From the NCBI RefSeq assembly GCF_000143415.4, contig NW_003314353.1, forward strand, positions 598,507 to 662,506: a DNA stretch of 64,000 nt, in the 5' to 3' direction. The notes under the pieces are model-generated. The model saw only the letters and a list, made by a program, of their open reading frames with translations, made no database searches and was not told the DNA's origin. The DNA comes from Selaginella moellendorffii (taxonomy: Eukaryota > Streptophyta > Lycopodiopsida > Selaginellales > Selaginellaceae). Position numbers and translations under genes: made by a program. Within the stretch, counting starts at the first letter, position 1; the number at the start of each line of letters is the position of its first letter. Positions 43,825-55,365 of this stretch are shown here, piece after piece.

Positions 43825-46800
43825 TTATTCGAGCCTCGGACGTTTCCCTGGAGGAGACTGAGGATCTGGAATTGGACTTTGGTTGTCGTTTGGTACGCCT
43901 TGATCGACGTTCGCATCGTTGTTCGGGGCGTTGGCTGCCGCCTCAGAGTTGTTGGTTAAGGCTCCACTAACAAAAGAGTCACTGATCATAGATGGCCCCA
44001 GGAAATCAAGCCTTCGCCTGCAAATACAATTTAAAAACCAGATGGTGTGAACCTTGTGAACAACTGACCCGTTTGACGAATTTAAGCGACAGTTAATTGC
44101 AGTAAGGTCTTTCGAAGGGCTTTGGTATGCGTGAGTACTTTCGCCAACACAAGCATACAAACTTTTTGAGTGTGGGGACATGATGTTTTCAACCTGTACG
44201 AGCTCGTCATATCCAACCAGAAAGCAAAGAGCTTACCTTTGTATTTCGAAGAGGGGAGACATACACATTGTGCCTGGCAGATACTTTTCTCGGAGACATG
44301 TCGGGAATGGCTGGGAGGACAGATGGCCGTGCAGGTGAGTTAGGCGCTGCATTTACGACCAGCTCAAATCAGACTAACATGATTTTAGAACTCTTTACCT
44401 GTGTTTTCGTCTGCCACATCACTTTGGCTTGCAGTCATAGACACCGAAGGTGGAGCGATTGTCACTAAAAATGACTTCACAGCAGGAACAAAAACAGTAT
44501 TGTAAAATTTGATTATATCTCCCGTCTCGGCAATCTGTTAGGGAAAACATTACATCTAAAAATTCAAGAAAGATCCTTACCCCTCCCCGGTGTTTGAGAT
44601 AAACACTCTTGAAAACATGATTTCGGCTCTGAGGCTGCTTCCGGTACTGGAATATAATGTCTTTAAAGCTCACGTTAAGGCTCAAGACCTGCTCTTAAGC
44701 AGCTGTGATTGGGTAATCATCACAATATCATCGTACCTTGCATACGCCATACGTGCTACATAGTAGTATTTGATCAATGTGCCGGTTGAAAAAGATAGTT
44801 GTCCGATTCAGAGCGTACTCAACAACCTGGAAAATGTGCTCCACGACGAAACTAGGCTGCATAAGGCGTTCACAGAGAACTTTGATTCGGCTAGCGGCGA
44901 GCTTCAACACCTGCACAGCAAAGCACGTGGTCGAACGATGCGATGTAAAAAGATCTACATACCTTCTGAAAGAACACGACCATCACGATCTCATGCATAG
45001 CCTCGGTCGGTGAATTTGATTCAGCTGCCATGTCTTCCCCTTTGGACGTCCCTCCTTGCGAATAAGACGGTATCAACGGTTCCAACGTTCGCAATGGTTC
45101 ACTGATAAGTTCCAGACGTCGTATGTCAGGTGCGAACCTGGGCTTAGCAACCACCAGCGAGTTATACATCGATGACCCCTTCTCCCAGGCCATGCTCTCT
45201 AAAAGCCGTTCCTCGATAGAGTTTAGATGTCGTTTCAGCTCCCTTGGCAAAGTTGGTTCGTGCCTTACGAAAGACTCTATCACCTTGCTCAAGTCGAACG
45301 CAGTTATGCCAGTCGGTTCCAAAACAGCAGGAAACGCCAGAATGATGGTCTTGTGTGCCGCAAGCACCAACTCAGCAGAGCAGGCCAGCATGCACCGGTG
45401 AAACTTCTCGCTTGTCAACACTGATGTCAAATTCTTGCTCTGAAGTCTCAGGAACTCGGCCCGACAAAGCGCCGTTAGAACTCTGTAGTAAAGCTTCGAG
45501 GCCTCCGATCTTCTTTGTACGGTCCATTCCGAGCTCCCACTGCTGTGGAGAGTGGCCCTCCAGCTGCCTTGGGGATAAACGGGAAATATTGCTTCCAGTA
45601 ACGCTTTGCCCCTGTGCGTCACCTCTTCCGTTATGTCTCGGTCACACGACTTGAGGTAATCTAGTAATTCTGTACTTGGCTCGGCGGGTAATGGTGCTAT
45701 AACGGTCCGTAACCACTTTGCTGTCGTCATAGTTACGCTAACAGGTGTCGGCGGCGGCATTCTAACTGCTTCAGATGACGATGGCGTTGGCATTTTAACT
45801 GTTCCGCCTTCCACAACTTCACACAGCCTCTCCAGAATTTGCAGATGTGTGGCTAGCATATGGTCTTCGAGCAGGCCCTCAAAATACAATATGCCGTCTG
45901 CAACAGAATATCAACACTGGCTGGAAACTTACAAATTAGATAAACTTACCACAATTGAAACCTTGCAGGTTGCTAACAGCACTGGAGTCGCCTATGCCGG
46001 ATAGACTTGGGAAAACAGTCGGAATCATTTCTTGAATCTTTTGGAGCATCGACATAACATCACCTTCACAAGCATCTCCGACGCTGGAGATAGACGCTAC
46101 AAGGTTCACCCCCTTGTCATCCCTTTTCGCTGCAAACAGGTTGTGTCAGTAACAGCACTACAAATGGCAAAACATACGAAAGAGAGACGTATTCTCCAAT
46201 GAAAAGGATCGCAACGACACCGGCATATGAACAATCATGACGACCTGTTCAAAAACGTCAGACATGGGAACAAAACGTCTGTTGCTTACAATGACACCCA
46301 GAAGCGCGTTCGTACACGTAACAAGATCAGGAAATTGCCCGAGGACGCGCATCCGCACAGCCAGGAAGAAAAACCAGCCAAAATGTTGCTGACCGGTGCT
46401 CGTCCCATCACTTAACATTTGCGGCTTAAAATAATCCAGATAATTCCTATTGTAGTGACTGCAGGGAAATTGTCATCGGGGAAGTTTAACAGTGCAAACA
46501 AACTCACTTGAACAGAACCATCAAGTGCACGAAGGTTGCTTGGTCTTCCTTAGCCTGAAACAACGTCGAACTCTTTTAATCAGGAGTACAAGAAACAATC
46601 AGAAGCGATATACCTGAAGATGTTCCTGGAACTCTACCCCGTAAAGGTCATTCAGAGTTGCCGTGCATTTTTCTAAAAACTGTGGAAGCTCCCTGAAAAA
46701 CTCCACAATACTGTTGACGAGTTAAGCAGGCACAAACGGATCAACAAAAAAAATAAAATAAAAAAATCTCACCTCACATTGGTCGCACGAAGAACTTGCG

Positions 46801-47186
46801 ACACCGTAAAGGTGTGAGTTTCATTCCTATCCAGCTTCTTCAAGACATATAGAATGCATGCCATCCAAATACGCTCGGCCTCATCTGCCTGGAAAAAAAA
46901 AAGACGACAAAGAAACTTTGGAAAACCGACAAACACGAGAACTGCTTACCGAGCCACCAAGCACGGACGAATCCTTGAGCGACGTGATTGCGCGAAACAG
47001 CGCCACAGCTTTCTCCATGCGTATTTCATCCAAAGCGAGCCTTGCCTGTCAAATTTCCACGAACTGAGAGCCCGTCCAGCACAAGAAAAGAATCCAGACC
47101 TCGCAGCACTGCCTGAATCGAGCCTCGCCATCGAGCGCCGCGCGGCTGAAGGGAACAATCGATCGATCTTTCTCGTCGCCTGCCAT
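43825..47186 (-). CDS. RBR: Retinoblastoma-related protein (RBR)
   Basis: I resolve fifteen exons, starting 47186-47100, 47045-46950, 46888-46773, 46710-46614, 46554-46508 and 46458-46290; the longest is 45897-44963. The product is roughly 875 residues. The N-terminal RB domain has [11 protein letters not shown]. Pocket A starts at [19 protein letters not shown], with [20 protein letters not shown]. Pocket B includes [19 protein letters not shown] and [14 protein letters not shown]. The C-terminal region has [20 protein letters not shown] and ends [11 protein letters not shown] binds E2F/DP factors and LxCxE proteins in the nucleus and holds back S-phase entry and stem-cell division until phosphorylated by CDK-cyclin D. 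SP and SPRK-type sites are visible in the tail. Somewhat shorter than angiosperm RBR (about 1000 residues), mainly in linkers. All splice junctions checked are GT-AG and frame-preserving. Confidence 0.95.
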
Positions 47187-47546
47187 TATACCCTGCCGCA
47201 CCGCCACCGCCAGGAGATTCTAGCCTCCACCCTGAGACTACGACACCCTAGACGAGCCAGCGCCTCGATTTCATACGAACCCTAGGAGAGCGCACTCAAT
47301 GCGAGGGAAATGACCAACAAGGCGGGAAACTCTCTGGCGAGGCCAACAACGTTGTGACGCGTGCATTCATATTTGCCGGGCGTACACGTGGCAGTCCGCG
47401 ATTGAGGGTGACTTTTACAAAGCTTCTTGTTCAAGCCTTGCAAGAGGCTTCAAGAAGAAGCTGTATAGACAAGGTGCCGAGCATATTCTTTTTAGTTAAT
47501 TTTCCATGGAGCGTTTTTTTAGGGCTGGGAAATATTTTGCGCGGCA
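47187..47546. promoter_or_regulatory. Divergent promoter between RBR and fructokinase
   Basis: 360 bases separate two outward-facing starts. An AACCCTAGG near 47278-47286 resembles a degenerate telo-box, and the GC-rich stretch GGCGGGAAA at 47321-47329 resembles an E2F site, which would suit RBR autoregulation. Both are motif matches only. Confidence 0.4.
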
Positions 47547-49193
47547 GTGATGGAGGCGCGATCAAGGCGCTCCTCATCGATCTCGCCCAGGAGCAAGGGC
47601 AGGAAGTCGGATCTTGTGGTGTGTTTCGGGGAGATGCTCGTGGATTTCGTGCCGACGGTGGGGGGATTGTCGCTGGCGGATGCTCCGGCCTTCAAGAAAG
47701 CCCCCGGCGGCGCCCCGGCCAATGTCGCTGTGGCGATTTCTCGCCTCGGCGGTCACTCAGCGTTCATTGGCAAGGTGAGACGAGCGAGAGAGAGAGATTT
47801 CTCTAGCAGGATAGAGAATGCAGGCTGCCAGATTGAGTTTTTTGAGAATTGCATTCCATCCAGGTCGGAGAGGACGAGTTTGGATGCATGCTCGTGGAGA
47901 TTCTCAAGGACAATAGAGTCAACAGCCGAGGGGTTCGTTTCGATCAGAACGCGAGGACTTCTTTGGCTTTTGTTACTTTGAGAGAGGATGGTGAGCGCGA
48001 GTTTATGTTTTACAGGAATCCAAGCGCAGATATGCTTCTAACAGTACCCGAGCTTGATGCTGAGCTCATACAACAGGTAACGTTCTTTCTCTCATTTTCT
48101 ATTCTTTTGTGTTCTTCGTTTCTCCAATGTTTTTGACTGGTGCTTTCTTCTTCTTGACAGGCATCGATTTTTCACTACGGTTCGATCAGTTTGATCGCGG
48201 AACCATGTCGTTCTGCTCACCTTGCTGCCATGGACATCGCAAAGTCGGCTGGTGCATTGTTGTCTTACGATCCCAATTTGAGACTTCCCCTTTGGCCAAC
48301 GCCTGAAGACGCCCGGATCGGCATTCTTAGCATTTGGAACAAAGCCGACCTTATCAAGGTGCTCTTCGTCTCTACCTTTTATTTTGAGCGTGTCTTACCT
48401 CCTCTTTTCTGCAAGCAAAGATCAGCGAGGAAGAGCTGGAGTTTCTGACAAATGGAGCGGATCCGTATACCGATGAGGCAGCAATGTCTATGTTTCATCC
48501 CAATCTTAAGTTACTGCTGGTTACCGAGGGCCAGAATGGCTCCCGCTACTATACAAAAGTGAGTGCTCCAAATGCTATTCATCGTGCTTTCACTAACGAA
48601 ATTCATCAGGAATTCCACGGAAAAGTCGAGGGCATTCAAGTCCAAGCCGTTGATACGACTGGTGCCGGCGACGCCTTCGTCGGAGGAATCCACAGTCAGC
48701 TCGTTAGCGACATGTCCTTGTACACAGTACGTTTACATCCTGACTGATTTCCTGACTTTGGTGATTCTTTGTTGGTAAGCGAACCTCTGAGAGCGCCAGA
48801 ATTGATGCTTTCGATCAGCTAAATCCCGCCTTTCTCCTCAGGACGAGAAAAGGCTGAGAGATGCCTTGCGATTTGCAAATGCCTGTGGAGCAATCACAAC
48901 CACGGAGAGAGGGGCTATTCCAGCGTTGCCAGACAAAGATACGGTGCTAAGGCTCATCGGTAAGCGCCTTGTTTCTTTCAATTTTGTCTTCTCGCTGATC
49001 TTCTTTCGCTGCATTTCCAGATCAACTTCCGAAGTCCCGGATACCACGAAGACCATCATGGCATAACATTTCCCGGTGGAGGCTGCCGCTCAACGTGGAC
49101 GCGGAGCTGCCGCTAGCAGCGACACCCGAACAAGATGCGGTGCTAACGAATGCGGCGGTAACGGATGCGGTGCTCACGGAAGAGCAAATCTAA
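47547..49193 (+). CDS. FRK: Fructokinase (pfkB family)
   Basis: Seven exons: 47547-47774, 47864-48076, 48161-48358, 48421-48558, 48610-48726, 48842-48959 and 49021-49193. The sum is 1185 bases, giving 394 residues. [14 protein letters not shown] and the [16 protein letters not shown] sugar-site motif lie at the N-terminus. [15 protein letters not shown] and [12 protein letters not shown] follow. The catalytic pfkB signature [12 protein letters not shown] is in exon 5, with Asp as the base. The enzyme phosphorylates fructose with ATP to fructose 6-phosphate, feeding glycolysis and, via UDP-glucose, wall glucan synthesis. No clear transit peptide is seen; the Arg/Ser-rich start [20 protein letters not shown] could be one or a cytosolic tail. 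The C-terminal extension, rich in Ala/Thr/Val, goes beyond the usual 330-residue core. Confidence 0.93.
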
Positions 49194-49421
49194 GAGAACA
49201 ACACGCCTTCACAATATCATATCGAAGAAGGTACGCAAAGTTCATTCACATTCTTACAAAACTTTAATTTATCAAGCAGTTGTCCAGGTGCTGGTTGATT
49301 TTTGCGATGGTTTCGGTCCTGCCTAAGTCTCCCACGATTGTCTCTTTGCATTTGGATTCGGACAAACGAAGCAGTGCACTGCAGCTCACAAGAAAGATTG
49401 TTAGTTTTCTGATAAAAATCA

Positions 49422-50588
49422 TCAATTTAAGCACGAACTTGGATCATCCGCAGTTAAATCGATAGCGTTTGTGTTCTTTGAGCCGCTTGCTACGCTGAGA
49501 AAGTCTTTGATGCTCAAGTTCTTCGATGGCATCCCAGAGACTCTTCCAGCAGTTTTGTGGGATTTTCCTGCCTTGTTCTCACCACTTCCAATCGAAGAGC
49601 CTGTTTGATAGCACACCAGGTAGCTTTAACTTCCAAAAGTTAAAACAAACCTTCTTCTTTCCTCTTCTTGCGCTTGTCTTTGTATCCGGGTGGCTCCGCG
49701 GTTTTCAAGTAGCTGCCGCCGCAAGTTGTCTCGTGCCTGATCCACAAAGATGAAAGATAAAGCTAAAGCGTGAAAGTTGAAACTTTACGTATGCCAGAGG
49801 CATCGCGGATGTGAGCAGGTTCCTGTCGATCCAGCTTTGAATGTACAGTCAGCTGGCGAGGGTGCTCGATTCATCGCTCGTTTTACAAGATTCCCACAAG
49901 ACTGGCACTGCAAAATAGCAAAGACTCGTCCAAAAATTGAGCGCAAAAATGTGTTCTACCGTCCAGTGATGAACACGGTAATTGTTCACTTCGTCCTTAA
50001 AGTTGTGATATACGGTGATGTTGTAGCCTTCTACAGGTCTCTGACACGGAAAAGCTAAGAATAAGTTTCGCAAAATCTAAATAGAACCTCGAAATCTTGC
50101 AAGCTGGAAACGTTGATCTCCTTCATTTTTGCAAGAAAATATTGACCATGATCACTGCCACACGAAGGAAAAAGGATGAGATCAGAAAGAAGAAAAAAAC
50201 CTTTTTCTTCTTAGCTGACAACAAATACTCACTCGTGATCTTTGTTCCCATTGTCGAGAAACAGAAACGCATGAATCATCTCATGGAGAAGCGTGTTCTT
50301 GAGATCACTCACACTCCGATACTTGAGCAGCGGCTCCGAGAGGCGAATCTCGCAGCCACCGCAGAAGCTGTACTTGCAAATCCCCGCGCACCTGAGCCAA
50401 AAACAAATCCAATCGATCAAACTCTCAGAAAAATGCGATCAAAGCAAAGGATACAAAGTCATGCGTTTGCTGCTCCACTGCACACTGCAAGCGCCAAGCT
50501 TGCCTTGGAAATAGAGCGCATTGTAGTAGCAAAAGAGCGCAGTGATGTCCGGATGAGGATCAAGCAAGTCGCCATGGCGCACCTCCAT
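49422..50588 (-). CDS. SPRTN/DVC1-like DNA-protein-crosslink metalloprotease
   Basis: Multi-exon gene from ATG at 50588 (MEVRHGDLLDPHPDITALF) to TGA at 49424-49422. The SprT domain reads KLGACSVQWSSKRMTL, then across an intron CAGICKYSF and CEIRLSEPLLKYRSVSDL, with the catalytic LLHEMIHAFLF (HExxH) and a third ligand region DDHGQYFLAKM. A zinc-ribbon part follows (YNITVYHNFKDEVNNYR; CQSCGNLVKRAMNRAPSP; a Cys-x-His pair; CGGSYLKTAEPPGYK). The C-terminal tail is low complexity, with LSIKDFL, a possible PCNA- or partner-binding motif, near the end. SPRTN proteases cut proteins crosslinked to DNA during replication. The order of blocks matches animal and plant SPRTN. An in-frame ATG 17 codons upstream is possible, but the family alignment begins near the chosen start. 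Convergent with fructokinase. Confidence 0.88.
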
Positions 50589-52375
50589 TCCCCCTCTCCC
50601 GCCCAAAAAACCCTTTAGGGCAAACAATTTGACCCTCAATAAACCCTAATATCCGAATCCAACAATCGCTCACATCGATTTCGCTGTCGTTGGGATTCAC
50701 ACCTTAATTTCTGTAAGATTCCTAACGGCTTGGTTGTGACCATGCAAAAACGGAGAAAAACAATTCTAAAAAATTGCCTAACATATGACCGCATTTAAAT
50801 TCTTACGACTTTGCAGTCACTTTGGAATGGTAAACTGTCCGGGTAGAAAAGGTCCAAACCTTTATGCATGGGTGATATCTATATTTTATTACCGGACCAT
50901 ACTATATGGTTTTGTATATTCTATGCAAATGTTTACGCGCACGCACGTAGCTTCAAAGTCGAGCGGTGTTGGTGAGTGTTTTCTCATGGCGAACATGCCA
51001 AGTCTGAGCAATGTGTGTAAGCGTAGCGTGTTTGGCAGCACGCCCACATGAGGAGAAAAGACTTTACAAAAGCAACAAAGGTGGCCACCTTGCGCAGAGA
51101 GATTCTTTCTCTTGGCTTAAATTCAAAGTTTATAAGCAAAGAAGAATTGGGAAAGACTTGTCACACACACACACCACCGCCCCGGACGAGCGTGAGCTGG
51201 TTTCTCGAGCGAGGGAATCCAGGGCCGAGCGAAAGAGAATGCCCCCTTTTTTTTTGCGGATTCGTAGTCTACAAACTTGGCCCACCCTTGGTTTGTCGCT
51301 GCGTCAACTCCGCCGTGGCTTGTTTATAGGCCAAGGGGATGCTGCTCCACTGGAATCCAAAGAGATGCCCACAAGTTTAAGTTGATCCGTGTGGAGGAGG
51401 TGATGTGGGTGTAAATCTTATAAGAACAACACCAAAAATAATGTGTCTCATCACGAAAGATCCAGCTTGAAAGGAACTTAGGGTTTTTTTTATTCGAAAC
51501 TAACGGAATGTTCTTATTCTGTCAACATGTTATGGAAATTAGGGCTTTTGTATTCTCAAAGGCTTAACGGAATGTTTCTTACTAGGATATTCTGTCAGCC
51601 TGCTCTCCAAGGCCACAGTAAAGAGAGGCGGGAGTTGTTTGAAAACGTGCGCCTCTACAAGTGCATTGATCGATCCACTCCACTCCAGATTTTAGGGTTC
51701 CTCGCGCGAGAAGAGAGAGAGAGAGGGGAGGAGCGCAGCTCGATCGGCAAAGGGAGGGGATCGCTCACAAGCGCATTGGATTTTGCTGCTCAATGCCGGG
51801 GAGAGAGAGGGAGGGAGAGTCCGTGCCGTGAGGATTAGGGTTTAGGGATTTGTGTAGAGCACTGTAGCGCACTGCTGCTCCTTCTCCGTTTTCTCTTCCT
51901 TCCCCGTGTCGTATTGTCGCGTTCCTCGCCTTCGTTCTTCGCGGCGCCACTGTAGCTGTGCGAAATTCAGCGTTTCTGACCACGGCTCCTTACTATTCCA
52001 GAATTGCCGTTGTCTCTTCTGGGGCGGCTGCTGGAATCCAGTGCTGTTTGACACGCAATTTTGGGAATTTTTTCTCCTCCCATCCTCGTTTCCCCCCCAT
52101 TTTTTTTTTCTCGTTCTTTGGGTGCTTCTCTGGGTTCTAAACCGAAGATCTATGGCGGCAATGCTGGAGCTCCAAGCAGCGAATTTGTGACAGGGACATC
52201 ATTTCGTCCATGATTGGCATGCGAGCCCGAGAGTAAGCATTGCTCTAGCTCTTTTCTATCGAATCAATCTCGAGAGCCAGCACGAAAAAGAAGATCTTGC
52301 AGAGGCAATTAAGTTCGCATGCCAAATTTCCAGCGCAGCCACCGAATCTGACGACTAAACTCTCTCCCCCGCTCG
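50589..52375. other. Intergenic and CSLC 5' region
   Basis: Holds the shared upstream area of SPRTN (minus) and CSLC (plus). Purine/pyrimidine-rich tracts (GAGAGAGA near 51715, CTCTTCC-type near 51890-52120) look like a plant 5' leader. Frames at 51011-51385 and 51527-51838 lack any recognisable protein pattern and are not called. Confidence 0.45.
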
Positions 52376-54730
52376 ATGCCGCCGACGAGCTTCGACTTCG
52401 CGGATTGGTGGTCCAAGCAAGATCACAGGGGAACTCCGGTGGTGGTGAAGATGGACAATCCAAACTGGTCGATGCTGGAGATCGAGAGCCCGGGCAGTGG
52501 CGGCGCCACTACGTTTGACAAGAAGGGCAGGGGAAAGAATGCCAAGCAGCTAACTTGGGTGCTTCTCCTCAAAGCCCATCGCGCCGCTGGATGCCTGGCA
52601 TGGCTCGCCCACGGCCTGTGGCTTCTTCTCAGTGCTGTGAAGAAGAGGCTCGTCCAGAAACAAGGGGTCGCCAACCCGGAGAAGTCGAACACTCACAGGG
52701 GGAAACTTCACAGGTTCATCAAGGGGTTTCTGGCATTCGCGCTGGTGATGCTGGGATTCGAGCTCATTGCTCACACTTCCGGATGGACGCCCCGGCTGCG
52801 CATGCCATCCTCGTCTTCTTTGAGCTTGCACAGCATGCTCCAGGCGGTGTACGTGTTTTGGGTCCAGTTGCGAGCAAACTACATTGCTCCTCCGCTCCAG
52901 ACGCTGGCGAATTTTTGCATCGTGCTGTTCTTGATCCAGAGCGCTGACAGGATCATACTCTGCGTCGGGTGTTTGTGGATCAAGTATAGGAGGATCAAAG
53001 TGGTGGCGAATCCGGCGACTTTGGAGTCACAGGATTTGGAGCAGCCGGGTGTTGGGTTTCCCATGGTGCTGGTTCAGGTTCCTATGTGCAACGAGCGAGA
53101 GGTAGATTGGAGTTCTGTTTTTTCACTTTGTTTCTGACTGGGGGAGTTTTTTTTTTTTTACTGGCTTTCTCTTTTCTATCCAGGTGTATGAGCAGTCAGT
53201 GTCGGCGATTTGTCAGCTTGATTGGCCCAAGGATCGATTGCTAATTCAAGTGTTGGATGACTCTGACGAGCCGGATATCCAGCTGCTTATTCAAGGGGAA
53301 GTACAGAAGTGGCGTCAAAAGGGAGTGAACATTGTTTACAGGCATCGCTTGGTTCGCAGTGGCTACAAAGCTGGCAATTTAAAGTCTGCTATGGCCTGTG
53401 ATTACGTGAAAGACTACGAGTTTGTGGCGATTTTCGACGCAGATTTCCAGCCTAAGCCCGATTTCCTGAAAGTGACTGTTCCACATCTCAAGGTAGAGCA
53501 GCGTGAATACTTTGAGTTTGTTGGTTGAGATATCTGACAATTCCATCGTTCCTTGGTGTTTACAGGAAGATCCCGAGCTGGCACTGGTTCAGGCACGGTG
53601 GTCTTTCACGAACAAGGATGAAAACCTCCTCACTCGTCTCCAGAACGTCAATCTGTCGTTCCACTTCGAGGTGGAGCAACAGGTGAATGGAGTTTTCCTC
53701 AGCTTCTTTGGTTTCAATGGAACAGCTGGGGTCTGGCGAATTAAGGCACTTGAAGAGTCTGGTGGCTGGCTAGAGAGGACAACAGTCGAGGACATGGACA
53801 TCGCTGTCCGCGCGCATTTACAAGGCTGGAAGTTCCTCTTTGTAAACGATGTTCGGGTAATTCTCTTGGCCTCCAATCTGCTCGGACTGATTTGTTTGCT
53901 CGTTGCATGTTTTCAGTGCCTCTGCGAGCTACCAGAGTCCTACGAGGCGTATAGGAAGCAGCAGCACCGATGGCACTCGGGACCAATGCAGCTCTTCCGC
54001 CTCTGCATGCCTGATATCGTCACTGCAAAGGTCCGTGTCACTTGCTTTCTCGCATAGAAAAACTTATCTTATACGTGCCGCCTTGCAGATTCCCCTCTGG
54101 AAAAAAGGCAACTTGATCTTCCTCTTCTTCTTGCTGAGAAAGCTCATACTGCCGTTCTACTCGTTTACGCTCTTCTGCATCATCCTGCCGATGACGATGT
54201 TCGTGCCGGAGTCGCACCTGCCAGTGTGGGTGATCTGCTACGTCCCGGCCGTCATGTCCTTCCTCAACGTCCTCCCGGCACCCAGATCATTCCCGTTCTT
54301 GGTACCGTACCTCCTGTTCGAGAACACCATGTCGGTGACGAAGTTTAACGCCATGATCTCCGGCCTCTTCCAACTCGGCAGCGCGTACGAATGGGTGGTG
54401 ACGAAGAAAACAGGCAGAGCGTCCGAGGCGGACTTGCTGGCGGCCATATCTCGGGACTCTGCGGAAGTCCTTCCCAAGCAGCAGCAACACCTGCGAGTGG
54501 TGTCCGAGTCGGGCTTGGATCTTCTGGCCAAGCTCCAGGACAAGCCCAAGAAGGCAGGCAAGAAAGGGAATCGATTGTACAGGAAGGAGTTGACGCTCGC
54601 ATTTCTACTGCTCACCGCGGCTGCAAGGAGCTTGCTCTCTGCTCAAGGGGTACACTTTTATTTTTTGCTGTTCCAAGGGATTTCGTTCCTTGTTATCGGG
54701 CTGGATTTGATCGGAGAGCAAGTGAGCTGA
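52376..54730 (+). CDS. CSLC: Cellulose synthase-like C (CSLC), probable xyloglucan-backbone glucan synthase
   Basis: Five exons: 52376-53101, 53184-53492, 53566-53856, 53917-54030 and 54089-54730; the sum is 2082 bases, giving 693 residues, normal for CSLC. The start [20 protein letters not shown] matches the family N-terminus, as do [14 protein letters not shown] and [20 protein letters not shown]. Membrane segments precede the GT2 catalytic domain: [31 protein letters not shown] and the product-binding QQHRWHSGP. Further hydrophobic segments follow ([16 protein letters not shown], and the C-terminal [20 protein letters not shown]). CSLC enzymes build the beta-1,4-glucan backbone, chiefly of xyloglucan, in the Golgi from UDP-glucose. 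All catalytic motifs are present. Confidence 0.95.
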
Positions 54731-55365
54731 TGGTCTGTCTATGTTGACATGAGTTTTTGCAAAGTCCCATTTTTTTTTTCTTTTTTTCTTTTTAAAAGCC
54801 TCATTCAGAATATAATTTCTGGTCACGATTTCTAGCAATTGTATCGATCTCAATCTCTGTAACTTCCAGTGCCAGACAAGTTATAAATTTTAACTCATTT
54901 ATTTGACCTATTACAACAGCATTATCCATCTTGTTTTTATGGAAGTGGAAACGGATGGGAATGGTGTTTGGTGGTCTCAACTCTAGCTACCTCTTACTGC
55001 TGAAAGAAAAGCTGGAGCAGTGTGATCAATTAGGTGGTGCCAAATGCTGTGAGATCATCATCTTATTGTCTGCAGAAGCACATCAAGAAATGGTTAGACA
55101 CTCCTGCACCTTGAGAATTACTGACTGCTGTAGAGACACATAAAAAACATTTGAGCATGGCAATGTTGTTGGAGCCTCTGGAGAAGCACATGGCTCTTGG
55201 TTGTGGTGGTGCTTCTTGAAGGGATATGGCAGCAACAGCACCATGAGATGGGATGGCATTCACTTACATGCCTACCATAAGAATTAAATCTTAATCATTT
55301 GAGTTACACAATCCATTATATAATATATTATAATAACTCTTGAGGAAACCAAGGATAATTAATAT
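54731..55365. other. CSLC 3' flank and spacer
   Basis: T-rich stretch just after the stop (3' UTR), then AT-rich DNA. No gene recognised. Confidence 0.45.

Noticed and set aside
47354-47806. 150-codon ORF overlapping fructokinase exon 1
   Set aside because: Different frame from the pfkB coding sequence; Arg/Gly-rich composition typical of an off-frame reading of GC-rich DNA.
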